Of a DNA stretch of 50,859 bases, positions 1-6,204 are shown one piece after another; within the stretch, counting starts at the first letter, position 1, and each line of letters starts with the position of its first letter. The translations under genes and the position numbers were made by a program. The stretch covers positions 1 through 50,859 of the forward strand of contig JAMNZB010000055.1 of NCBI GenBank assembly GCA_023622515.1, written 5' to 3'. The notes beneath the pieces are model-generated. The model worked only from the letters and a program-made list of their open reading frames with translations. It ran no database searches and was not told the DNA's origin. Origin of the DNA: Bacillota bacterium (GTDB taxonomy: Bacteria; Bacillota; Clostridia; Saccharofermentanales; DTU023).

Positions 1-246
1 CTCGCCTTTAGCAAATTCAAATTCACCAATCCATTCAAATTCTCCATGGACATGGTCGTGGGCGTGGTCGTGATCGTGATCGTGTTCTTCATCTTCATGC
101 TCGTGGTCGTGGTCATGGTCGTGCTCTTCTTCATGTTCGTGATCGTGGTCATGGTCATGCTTATCTTCTTTGTGGCAAGCGACTAAGGATAGTGATAATA
201 CTAATGTCAGCAGTAGGGCTAATAGTTTTAAGAAATTCTTTTTCAT
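1..246 (-). CDS. His/Asp-rich lipoprotein, probable metal-binding (partial, C-terminus beyond window)
   Basis: The gene runs off the left edge, so only the first 82 residues are visible. It starts at ATG 244-246 behind an AGAGGAG ribosome-binding site. Residues 1-22 form a lipoprotein signal peptide: a KKN start, a Leu-rich core and the lipobox LSLVAC, with the lipid-modified Cys at about residue 23. Three blocks of alternating His-Asp/Glu follow, with 17 His in roughly 43 residues, then a segment reading GEFEWIGEFEFAKGE. Such stretches in exported lipoproteins usually bind Zn, Ni or Co. It lies 81 bp downstream of cbiO on the same strand, behind a cobalamin-riboswitch operon, so Co or Ni handling is plausible. 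The family beyond the His region cannot be named from this fragment; a ZnuA/AdcA or ZinT-like protein is an alternative. Confidence 0.85.
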   Translation of the reverse strand, partial: MKKNFLKLLALLLTLVLSLSLVACHKEDKHDHDHDHEHEEEHDHDHDHEHEDEEHDHDHDHAHDHVHGEFEWIGEFEFAKGE

Positions 247-263
247 TTGAAACTCCTCTATTT

Positions 264-327
264 CTTATAAAAGTAATTCTGTCCATTTGTTAACGATGTA
301 GTTTGGACAGTAATTGGAATACATCGT
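264..327 (-). promoter_or_regulatory. Candidate promoter/operator or structured leader before the His-rich lipoprotein
   Basis: The gap between the cbiO stop and the lipoprotein start holds a possible promoter on the minus strand: TTAACA (288-293), 18 bp spacer, TATAAG (264-269). Two perfect inverted repeats are interleaved over it: ctgtcca (279-285) with tggacag (304-310), and acgatgta (293-300) with tacatcgt (320-327). The order a-b-a'-b' is that of an H-type pseudoknot if transcribed from cbiO; as DNA the repeats flank and overlap the -35 box, as operators do. Repeats are seen directly; the regulatory role is inferred. Confidence 0.5.
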
Positions 328-1110
328 CTATATTAAATGTATTGCTTCAGATAAGGAGCGCGGTTTTTCCTTTCGGTGTTTAAAGAGGCTATAGAGCATG
401 GCTTCTTTGAGACCTGTTTCTTCATAGATTGCTTGACTGGTCATTATGTCTACCGTGCCGGAACATATGATCCTACCTTGCTTTAAGATTAGGACCTCAT
501 CTGCCCACTCATAAGTAAGGTCTACATCATGCGTAGAAAAAACAATCGTTTTCCCCTCCGCAACCCAAGAATCCAACAGATTTTTAAAGTATTCAAGGGC
601 TAGGCTGTCCAGGCCGGAAAAAGGTTCATCACAAACTACAATTTCCGGTTTTAATACCAAGAGCCCTGCAGTTGCAACCTTTTTCTTTTGCCCCAAACTC
701 AATTGATGGGGTACCTTGTCCCAAAGCTCTGTAATAGCTAAATGCTCTGAAACTTCTCGAATTCTCCTTTCTTTTTCTTTTTCTTCGCACCCGAAATTAT
801 CTAAAGCAAATTTAATATCCTTGTATACCGTTGTAGAAAACAGCTGGTGGTCGGGATAGTCGAAAAGGAAGCCGACTTTTTGCCGTATCATATTTAAGTT
901 TTTCTTATTCGATTCCATCCCTAAGATTTTCACCCTGCCGGTTTGCGGCAAGCTAATCCCGTTAAAGTGCTGTAACAAGGTGGATTTCCCTGAGCCGTTC
1001 AAGCCGAGAACAGCCGTTTTTTTTCCTCGTTTAATCTCCAGGCTGATATCATCTAAAGCTTTAATCCCGTTAGGATAGCTATAACTTAAATTCTCAACCA
1101 AAATAGCCAT
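328..1110 (-). CDS. cbiO: ECF-type cobalt/nickel transporter ATP-binding protein CbiO
   Basis: 260-residue ABC ATPase, the energizing A component of an energy-coupling-factor metal importer, acting on the cytoplasmic side of the membrane with the T component encoded just upstream. Visible motifs are Walker A GLNGSGKST (about residue 36), the Q-loop FDYPDHQLF typical of CbiO/EcfA, the signature LSLGQKKK, Walker B VVCDEPF and the switch His in STHD. I chose ATG 1110 because an AAGG ribosome-binding site sits 9 bp before it; a longer TTG start at 1119 would touch that site. The gene overlaps the end of cbiQ by 17 bp, indicating translational coupling. Whether the substrate is Co, Ni or cobalamin rests on context: a cobalamin riboswitch heads the operon. 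No substrate-binding S component is visible. Confidence 0.88.
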   Translation of the reverse strand: MAILVENLSYSYPNGIKALDDISLEIKRGKKTAVLGLNGSGKSTLLQHFNGISLPQTGRVKILGMESNKKNLNMIRQKVGFLFDYPDHQLFSTTVYKDIKFALDNFGCEEKEKERRIREVSEHLAITELWDKVPHQLSLGQKKKVATAGLLVLKPEIVVCDEPFSGLDSLALEYFKNLLDSWVAEGKTIVFSTHDVDLTYEWADEVLILKQGRIICSGTVDIMTSQAIYEETGLKEAMLYSLFKHRKEKPRSLSEAIHLI

Positions 1111-1774
1111 GCTGCACAACCTTATCTAAAATGATTAACACTATGAAAATGACTGTAGGAAGAATTAACTTCTTAGGGGCTATATATTTTCTTTTTTCTT
1201 CACTCAGGCCGAAGCCTCTTGAAAGCATAGCCCGGTGCACTGCTTCAGCATGCATAGAGCTCTTTAAGAAAAAACCTCCTATCCATTCTCCAAATATGCG
1301 AACCACTCCTAAACCCCTTCTATTCTGGATTCCCCTAGATTTCATCGCCTTATCACCAACTTGCAAATCGCTTTCAATCATATAGAAATATCGAAAAGTC
1401 AAGGCGAAAATTTTATTCAGAGAGCTAGGAAGGCCCAGACTCAAAATCCCTTCTAAAAGATAGAGCGAGCTATGCTTTTCAATCAAGCTGGAGAGCAGTA
1501 TGGATGAAAGTCCAAGCTTGCAGGCTATTTTTAGATAGAAAGTTTGATTATCATTTTCAATAGCAAGAACATTAGTAATTAACAACGGCAGACAAATTAA
1601 GGCCATAAAAGGCAGGACCGGCAGCAGTAATTTAAGGGGATTAAATTTTTTCAACATAACAATCGACCATATGCTTAAGACTAAAGCAACAGCAAATAGC
1701 ATTTCCCAAGATCCTAAGAAGGATATTAGGAATAAGACAAAGAATGAATAAACTAAACTCTCTGCTGCCTTCAT
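1094..1774 (-). CDS. cbiQ: ECF transporter transmembrane (T) component CbiQ
   Basis: 226-residue membrane protein of the CbiQ/EcfT family, which couples the ATPases to a substrate-binding S component. Hydrophobic segments lie at about 8-38, 48-68, 85-105 and 203-220. Two short cytoplasmic signatures are present: KAMKSRGIQNR and HRAMLSRGFG, matching the paired Ala-Arg-Gly-type coupling helices of the family. The ATG at 1774 follows GGGGGAG at unusually close spacing (1-2 nt), but no other start in the same frame looks better. It is the first gene after the cobalamin riboswitch at 1863-2005, so high cobalamin probably shuts it off. CbiM/CbiN or another S component is missing nearby and must be encoded elsewhere if the transporter works. 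Confidence 0.85.
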   Translation of the reverse strand: MKAAESLVYSFFVLFLISFLGSWEMLFAVALVLSIWSIVMLKKFNPLKLLLPVLPFMALICLPLLITNVLAIENDNQTFYLKIACKLGLSSILLSSLIEKHSSLYLLEGILSLGLPSSLNKIFALTFRYFYMIESDLQVGDKAMKSRGIQNRRGLGVVRIFGEWIGGFFLKSSMHAEAVHRAMLSRGFGLSEEKRKYIAPKKLILPTVIFIVLIILDKVVQHGYFG

Positions 1775-1792
1775 ACTCCCCCAAATGAAAAC

Positions 1793-1812
1793 GCACTGAA
1801 CTCTCTCAGTGC
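1793..1812 (-). promoter_or_regulatory. Hairpin just upstream of the cbiQ ribosome-binding site
   Basis: Perfect 7-bp inverted repeat gcactga / tcagtgc with a 6-nt loop, located about 10 nt upstream of the GGGGGAG ribosome-binding site and followed on the minus strand by GTTTTCATTT. It may be part of the riboswitch expression platform, either a second weak terminator or a structure affecting ribosome access. The role is inferred. Confidence 0.45.
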
Positions 1813-1823
1813 ATTTAAGCCAT

Positions 1824-1859
1824 AAAAAATAATACTATTCCGAGTCCGAGAATACTATT
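1824..1859 (-). terminator. Candidate riboswitch-controlled terminator before cbiQ
   Basis: On the minus strand a stem AATAGTATTC / GAATAGTATT (one G-G mismatch, closed inside by two CG pairs) is followed directly by ATTTTTT. It begins 3 nt after the cobalamin aptamer. This is the expected position for the terminator of a transcriptional riboswitch. The stem is AT-rich, so strength is uncertain. Confidence 0.55.
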
Positions 1860-1862
1860 ACC

Positions 1863-2005
1863 ATCACCTCATGCAAGTATCCTGGCTTAAAGATCATAAC
1901 TCAAGCTGCCTTCCCGGTTTATCCAGTGGCCTCTTAACTCTCGCTCCCTTATTACAGTAGCGGTCCTGCTTGGGATTTTCACCCAATTCCATAACATAAA
2001 ATGAT
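1863..2005 (-). promoter_or_regulatory. Cobalamin riboswitch upstream of cbiQ-cbiO
   Basis: Read on the minus strand, this segment has the conserved parts of a cobalamin aptamer in order: GGGTGAAAATCCCAAGCAG, the core GCTACTGTAATAAGGGAGCGAG, the B12-box-type GCCACTGG, CCGGGAAGGC and AGCCAGGATAC. The ends close as a P1 helix, ATCATTTTATG (1995-2005) with CATGAGGTGAT (1863-1873), fully paired if three G-U pairs are allowed. Downstream are a T-tailed hairpin and the ECF genes cbiQ and cbiO. Known members of this RNA class lower expression of cobalamin or cobalt uptake genes when cobalamin is plentiful. Identification rests on the motif pattern and is firm; the exact ends are approximate. Confidence 0.92.
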
Positions 2006-2170
2006 TTCTTTATTCAATTTTTCCCAGTATATCCCAAGAAACTATATTAATCAACTGAAGAGCTATTCAGGGAAAGGCAGGCAATAATCGCCCTTCAAAG
2101 AAGTTAAAGATCCTGTGACGGCAGTATTCTTAACAACATCGCCTCTTTTCCAGCAATTTACACATGTTTT
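2006..2170 (-). other. Intergenic leader between murD and the riboswitch
   Basis: No gene is assigned here. On the minus strand it should hold the promoter of the riboswitch-cbiQO transcript, but no strong -35/-10 pair stands out. The murD frame stays open for 35 codons after its TAG stop, to another TAG at 2063-2065; this could be chance or an eroded end. Confidence 0.4.
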
Positions 2171-3625
2171 CTATTTCTTATTGCACAACTCCTGTACGAG
2201 CTGAGTGAAGGCTTGTCCCCGCTCTGCAAAATTGCTAAAACGATCAAAGGATGTTCCTGCGGGCGAAAATAGAATGACTTCTCCGGCAGAAACTTCAGCA
2301 AGGCATTTTTCCAAGCACTCTTCATAATCAGAACAGACATAAAGGCTAAAAGCTTTGCCGGAATTTTCTATACGCTGCCCGTCGCCTTTTTGCAGTTCCA
2401 TCTTTTCGGCCTTCTCTATGCCGGCCTTAATTAATTCCGCATTGTCGCCGCTTAGATATACCCCTGAACAAGTCCTTAAAATCGTCCTGCCTAGTTCATC
2501 ATATACTAGATTTTTATCCTTCCCTCCGGCAATTAATCGTACGGGAATATTTCGTTCTGCAAAACCTGACAAACTATTCATTGTGCGTGTAGGCGAGGAG
2601 TCGATGGAGCTGTTATAAATCTCTGCCCCCTCATAGTTTTTTATTAATTCCACACGATGTTCTACGCCCGAAAAGGCAGTCAAAGCATCCTTGATTTGTG
2701 AAAAATCAATTAATGGCCAGGTTGCGGCAAGGGCGGATAAGATGTTTTGGGCATTGTAACGGCCGGGCAACGCAAGCTCATCACGGGTAAAAAGAAGTGT
2801 TTTGGGGGCAGAAGGAGTCTCTTGATAAAATAGAACATTATCATCTAAGCCAAATAGTTTTTGCTCTCCGAAAGGCCTTTTTGCAGTCCAAATTACCTCG
2901 CCTTTTGCTTCCGCTTGAAAGGCACAAAGCAAGGGGTCTTCGCCGTTCATTATTAATCGATCGGAAAAAGATTGGTGGCGGAAGATTTCCGCTTTCGCTT
3001 GAGAATATTCCCGGTAATCTTGGTGAATATCCAAGTGATTAGGACTAATATTGGTAATAACCGCAGTCTCCGGACTTACACTCATAGAGATTAATTGAAA
3101 GCTACTCAACTCCAAAACAACTTTATCATCAGGACAAATAGCGGCTGTTTCGCTTAACAGGGGGCGGCCTATATTCCCACCAAGCCAGGTCTTATAACCT
3201 TGCGCTTCCAGAATATTTGCAATTAAGGTACTGGTCGTTGTCTTACCGTCAGAACCGGTAACGGCTATGACTTCACAAGGGCAGAGATGCATAAACACTT
3301 CTATTTCAGAGGTTAAAATAGCCCCCCGCCTCTGCTCTTTCCTTAATTCATCCCCATAAGGCATGATAGCCGGACTGCGAAAAATTAAATCAAATCCACG
3401 TAGTTCTTGAAGATATTGCGGACCTAAGGACCAAGAACAGGTCAAGTTTTTCTTTTTCAATTCTTCAATAAAGGGCGTAAAACTAGCTGCCTCTTTCTGG
3501 TCAAAAACAGTCAGCTTAGCCCCTGCTTCACAGAGTAAACCGATCAATGGGCGGTTACTAATACCGGCACCGAGAATAGCTATTCTTTTATCTTGAACCC
3601 ATTGTAAAAAATCTTGGAATGTCAC
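2171..3625 (-). CDS. murD: UDP-N-acetylmuramoylalanine--D-glutamate ligase MurD
   Basis: 484-residue Mur ligase that adds D-glutamate to UDP-MurNAc-L-alanine in cytoplasmic peptidoglycan precursor synthesis. The N-terminal Rossmann-like domain carries ILGAGISNRPLI; the ATP-binding loop TGSDGKTTT lies at residues 123-131; the central domain has ELSSFQL and NISPNHLDIH, and the C-terminal domain has GGKDKN and FSPAGTSFDRF. These are typical of MurD rather than MurC, MurE or MurF. Start is GTG 3625 with GGGGG 8 nt upstream; an upstream TGA excludes extension in this frame. An extended -10 (TGtTAGAAT, hexamer 3663-3668) may be its promoter. It stands alone, outside any cell-division cluster. Confidence 0.95.
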   Translation of the reverse strand: MTFQDFLQWVQDKRIAILGAGISNRPLIGLLCEAGAKLTVFDQKEAASFTPFIEELKKKNLTCSWSLGPQYLQELRGFDLIFRSPAIMPYGDELRKEQRRGAILTSEIEVFMHLCPCEVIAVTGSDGKTTTSTLIANILEAQGYKTWLGGNIGRPLLSETAAICPDDKVVLELSSFQLISMSVSPETAVITNISPNHLDIHQDYREYSQAKAEIFRHQSFSDRLIMNGEDPLLCAFQAEAKGEVIWTAKRPFGEQKLFGLDDNVLFYQETPSAPKTLLFTRDELALPGRYNAQNILSALAATWPLIDFSQIKDALTAFSGVEHRVELIKNYEGAEIYNSSIDSSPTRTMNSLSGFAERNIPVRLIAGGKDKNLVYDELGRTILRTCSGVYLSGDNAELIKAGIEKAEKMELQKGDGQRIENSGKAFSLYVCSDYEECLEKCLAEVSAGEVILFSPAGTSFDRFSNFAERGQAFTQLVQELCNKK

Positions 3626-3730
3626 GCATCATACCCCCAAATAATTCCTTCAATTACAATGCATTCTAACATGACTATTCTATTTCGTAGAGTTTTACTA
3701 GGTGAAGTTGTAAGAAAAGTTTTTATCTAC

Positions 3731-3759
3731 TTGATTTTTTTTACTACATCCACTATATT
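3731..3759 (+). promoter_or_regulatory. Promoter of the tRNA-Leu gene
   Basis: TTGATT (3731-3736), a 17-bp spacer and TATATT (3754-3759) place a start of transcription about 6 nt before the mature tRNA 5' end at 3772. Confidence 0.75.
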
Positions 3760-3771
3760 AAAGAACAGCTC

Positions 3772-3858
3772 GCGGAAATGGCGGAATTGGCAGACGCGCT
3801 AGCTTCAGGTGCTAGTGGTAGCAATATCGTGCAGGTTCAAGTCCTGTTTTCCGCACCA
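3772..3858 (+). tRNA. tRNA-Leu (anticodon CAG)
   Basis: 87-nt class II tRNA. The acceptor stem GCGGAAA pairs with TTTCCGC, followed by discriminator A and encoded CCA. The anticodon stem CTAGC/GCTAG encloses the loop TTCAGGT, giving anticodon CAG for CUG codons. A long variable arm and the T-arm GTTCAAGTC are present. It has its own promoter and is followed by an intrinsic terminator. Confidence 0.97.
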
Positions 3859-3871
3859 TACACTTTTTATT

Positions 3872-3897
3872 GAGCGGCTAAAAGCCGCTCTTTTTCT
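3872..3897 (+). terminator. Intrinsic terminator after tRNA-Leu
   Basis: Perfect 8-bp stem gagcggct / agccgctc with an AAA loop, followed by TTTTTCTTT on the plus strand. Confidence 0.9.
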
Positions 3898-3994
3898 TTG
3901 TTTAAACCACTTTCAACGATTGTTAATTATTTACAATATGTCCGTTTAGACCCGTTAAGATGATGCGTTTAGTACCATACTTGAAAAGGATGTT

Positions 3995-5026
3995 TCAACG
4001 AACTTTTTCTAAGTTTTCATCAAATGGGGCTCTCACAATACCCTTTTCCGTGATAAAACCGGTAATCAGTTCATGAGGTGTCACATCAAAAGCCGGGTTA
4101 TAGACATGAACATTTTCGGGTGCTGTGCGTTTTCCAAATCCTTTCGTAATTTCTTCAGAACTGCGTTCCTCAATTGGAATACCATTTCCATCTGCAATCT
4201 CATAATCAATTGTGGAAATAGGTCCTGCGATATAGAACGGTATATTATGTGCTTTTGCCAATGTTGCAACACCGTAAGTACCAATTTTATTTGCTGTATC
4301 TCCATTAGCTGCAACACGGTCACAACCTACGATAATTATATCTATTTTACCTTGTTGCATAACCATAGCCGCCATATTGTCCGTGATTAAGGTAATTCCT
4401 ATGCCTGCTTCCATGAGTTCAAATGCTGTCAAACGTGAGCCCTGAAGAAGCGGACGAGTTTCATCAACAAAAACATGAATTTTTTTACCCTCTTCCTGTG
4501 CAACATAAATAGGTGCCAAAGCCGTACCGTATTTTGATGTTGCCAAACGACCCGCATTGCAGTGAGTAAGAACAGTCATGCCATCCTCTAAAAGCTCTGC
4601 TCCGGTTTCACCGATACGTCTACAAATTACACTATCTTCCTTATGGATAAGTATCGCTTCAGCTTCTAAAAGTTCAATCATAGACTCAGGGCTTGCATCC
4701 GGATTTGCATTATAAACTGCCTCCATGCGATTTAGTGCCCAGAATAAATTTACAGCCGTCGGTCTTGAAGATGCTAACCGTTTAATGACCAATTTAAAAC
4801 GCTCATCAAAAGCCTTGCGGTTGGTAACTTGTTCTTCTCTTAATCCAACAAGTACACTGTAACCTGCCGCTACACCGATTGCAGGCGCACCTCTTACTTT
4901 GAGCGTTTTAATAGCATTGTAACAATCTTCGAGAGTCTTAAGCTCTATTTGCTCCAAATCCACCGGTAGTTTTGTTTGGTCTATAATGATCAGTTTTTTA
5001 TTCTCGTAATTAATTGCATCAATCAT
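3995..5026 (-). CDS. mtnA: S-methyl-5-thioribose-1-phosphate (or 5-deoxyribose-1-phosphate) isomerase
   Basis: 343-residue cytoplasmic sugar-phosphate isomerase of the MtnA/eIF2B-like family, converting an aldose-1-phosphate (methylthioribose-1-P or 5-deoxyribose-1-P) to the ribulose-1-phosphate form. Visible are KVRGAPAIGVAAGY (about 43-56), the catalytic Cys156 in THCNAGRLAT and catalytic Asp236 in GCDRVAANGDTANKIGTY, matching the Cys/Asp pair of MtnA. Start ATG 5026 follows GAGGGAAAGCC. On the same strand lie a class II aldolase and, between them, a broken nucleoside phosphorylase. There is no mtnW/X/D here, so the classical methionine salvage route is not suggested; an aldolase route of the 'DHAP shunt' or drdA/drdI type fits better. 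Confidence 0.92.
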   Translation of the reverse strand: MIDAINYENKKLIIIDQTKLPVDLEQIELKTLEDCYNAIKTLKVRGAPAIGVAAGYSVLVGLREEQVTNRKAFDERFKLVIKRLASSRPTAVNLFWALNRMEAVYNANPDASPESMIELLEAEAILIHKEDSVICRRIGETGAELLEDGMTVLTHCNAGRLATSKYGTALAPIYVAQEEGKKIHVFVDETRPLLQGSRLTAFELMEAGIGITLITDNMAAMVMQQGKIDIIIVGCDRVAANGDTANKIGTYGVATLAKAHNIPFYIAGPISTIDYEIADGNGIPIEERSSEEITKGFGKRTAPENVHVYNPAFDVTPHELITGFITEKGIVRAPFDENLEKVR

Positions 5027-5048
5027 GGCTTTCCCTCAATTTTTAATC

Positions 5049-5265
5049 TTAACTAAACGTAACAATGATTCTAACAAATTTACCAAAAGCATCCACACTG
5101 TCAAGTGTTTAAAACATTAACCGGCCTGCATGTCCCGGAGCTGTTGAAACAGGAAAGTTGGAAATAGCTGCATAATCTAAAGTTATATTAACATCAATAT
5201 CATCGACAATTCTTCCCAAGGCTGAGCCAAGAACAATTCCGATTTTCCTTCTATTTTTTAATGAG
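5049..5265 (-). pseudogene. Remnant of a purine nucleoside/MTA phosphorylase, internally deleted
   Basis: Between the aldolase and mtnA, one minus-strand frame reads KIGIVLGSALG, a short acidic stretch, then ISNFPVSTAPGHAGRLMF. This is the N-terminal phosphate-binding region of family-2 purine nucleoside phosphorylases (IGIVLGSGLG and FPVSTVxGHAGRL). It stops at TAA 5120-5122. In the same frame the next codons read DSVDAFGKFVRIIVTF before another TAA (5049-5051), resembling the last helix of such enzymes. About 200 central codons are missing and no start codon is visible. I infer an ancestral phosphorylase in this salvage operon that lost its middle by deletion and is no longer functional. 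Confidence 0.8.
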
Positions 5266-5274
5266 AATCCTCTT

Positions 5275-5913
5275 TTATTTTTGACCGTAAGTTTGGAATT
5301 TTTTCTTCATTATATCCATCTCCATAGGATTCAAAATAACCGGATTTCCAATGGCTCGAGCCATATAATAAATTTGTGCACAGTATTCAACTTCTTCTAT
5401 AATATTAAAAGCATTACTTAATGAATATGTTCCGGCTAAAATTCCATGATTTGCAAGTAAAACCGCATAGCGGTCAATCATAGCTTCATACGCATTTTCC
5501 GCCAGTTCTCGAGTGCCGAAAGCAGCATACTCAGCACATCTCACATCAGGACCTGCAACGGCAATCATATAATGTACCGGTGGAAGAGTTTCCCTAAGCG
5601 TAGCAATTACAGTTGCATAAGTTGTATGTGCATGGATTATCGCAGCAATATCAACCCTTCTTTTGTATTGGACAGCATGCATCAACCACTCACTTGAAGG
5701 TTTTTTATCTCCTTCAACAATTGTACCGTCTAATTTCATTATAACAATATCCTCCGGCTCGATATCATAAAACTCTATACCGCTAGGAGTAATAGCCATA
5801 TTACCTGTTTTAGGGTCATAAATACTTAGATTTCCGCCCATTCCTTTTGTAAGGTTTGTATCTACCAGTTTTTTTCCATATTTAATGAGTTCTTCTCTTG
5901 CATCGATATCCAT
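5275..5913 (-). CDS. Class II aldolase, probable 5-deoxyribulose/5-methylthioribulose-1-phosphate aldolase
   Basis: 212-residue zinc-dependent class II aldolase of the FucA/AraD fold. Seen are GMGGNLS (24-30), SSEWLMHA with the likely catalytic Glu75, the zinc-ligand motif HAHTTYAT (His94, His96) and ANHG near residue 155 with the third His. Length is typical. FucA would cleave L-fuculose-1-P, but the partner mtnA in the same unit points to cleavage of 5-deoxy- or 5-methylthio-ribulose-1-phosphate into DHAP and a two-carbon aldehyde, as in the Ald2 or DrdA pathways that clear 5'-deoxyadenosine and MTA by-products of SAM enzymes. Start ATG 5913 follows AAGGAAAG. The specific substrate is inferred from context. 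Confidence 0.85.
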   Translation of the reverse strand: MDIDAREELIKYGKKLVDTNLTKGMGGNLSIYDPKTGNMAITPSGIEFYDIEPEDIVIMKLDGTIVEGDKKPSSEWLMHAVQYKRRVDIAAIIHAHTTYATVIATLRETLPPVHYMIAVAGPDVRCAEYAAFGTRELAENAYEAMIDRYAVLLANHGILAGTYSLSNAFNIIEEVEYCAQIYYMARAIGNPVILNPMEMDIMKKKFQTYGQK

Positions 5914-5925
5914 ACTATTCTTTCC

Positions 5926-6051
5926 TTAATAATTAAAAATAAAAACATTCAAATCATGCCCATATAAAGAATCTTCTGCAAATCTTGGAAAGACACCCGT
6001 TCGTTCGCAAATGGGCGGATAGAGTGGCGTGTCTTTATCATTATATACCAT
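5926..6051 (-). CDS. Small ORF (41 aa), unknown; possible gene remnant upstream of the aldolase
   Basis: An ATG-started frame of 41 residues containing DTPLYPPICERTGVFPRF ends at TAA 5926-5928, directly before the aldolase ribosome-binding site. Its composition looks protein-like but I do not recognise a family. No good ribosome-binding site precedes the ATG, and the frame is open a few codons further upstream, so it may be the C-terminal stump of a lost gene of the same salvage operon. The DNA also holds an 8-bp inverted repeat, aaagacac (5989-5996) with gtgtcttt (6029-6036), so an RNA leader structure is an alternative. Confidence 0.3.
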   Translation of the reverse strand: MVYNDKDTPLYPPICERTGVFPRFAEDSLYGHDLNVFIFNY

Positions 6052-6204
6052 CAGCGCCGTAAACTAACCTTTTTTGAAGGTGAACGGAAGATATACTAAA
6101 GTTTATAAGTAATATGGTAACAATTCAATTCACGATGGGAGATGCATTATGTTAATAACCCGGTCCTAACACATCGGAAAAGGGGTTATATGAGGAATAT
6201 CTGC
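6052..6204 (-). other. Intergenic region downstream of the YitT gene, with hairpins
   Basis: No gene seen. After the YitT stop a 7-bp inverted repeat ataaccc (6155-6161) / gggttat (6183-6189), with an inner tcc/gga pair, may form a hairpin, but no T-run follows on the minus strand. It could act as a weak terminator or processing site, or permit read-through into the aldolase-mtnA genes. Confidence 0.3.

Noticed and set aside
45-170. Repetitive cgtggtcgtgatcgtg-like sequence resembling a microsatellite or CRISPR-like array
   Set aside because: It is the coding sequence of the His-Asp repeats of the lipoprotein; there are no spacers or constant repeats.
2797-3042. Plus-strand frame opposite murD
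   Set aside because: No start signal or family resemblance, and the opposite strand encodes MurD with all motifs.
3898-3994. Terminator for mtnA in the ttgttaattatttacaa segment
   Set aside because: The dyad is imperfect and not followed by a T-run on the minus strand.
4073-4390. Plus-strand reading frame of about 105 codons opposite mtnA
   Set aside because: Low-complexity Cys/Ile-rich translation antisense to a well-conserved enzyme gene; no ribosome-binding site.
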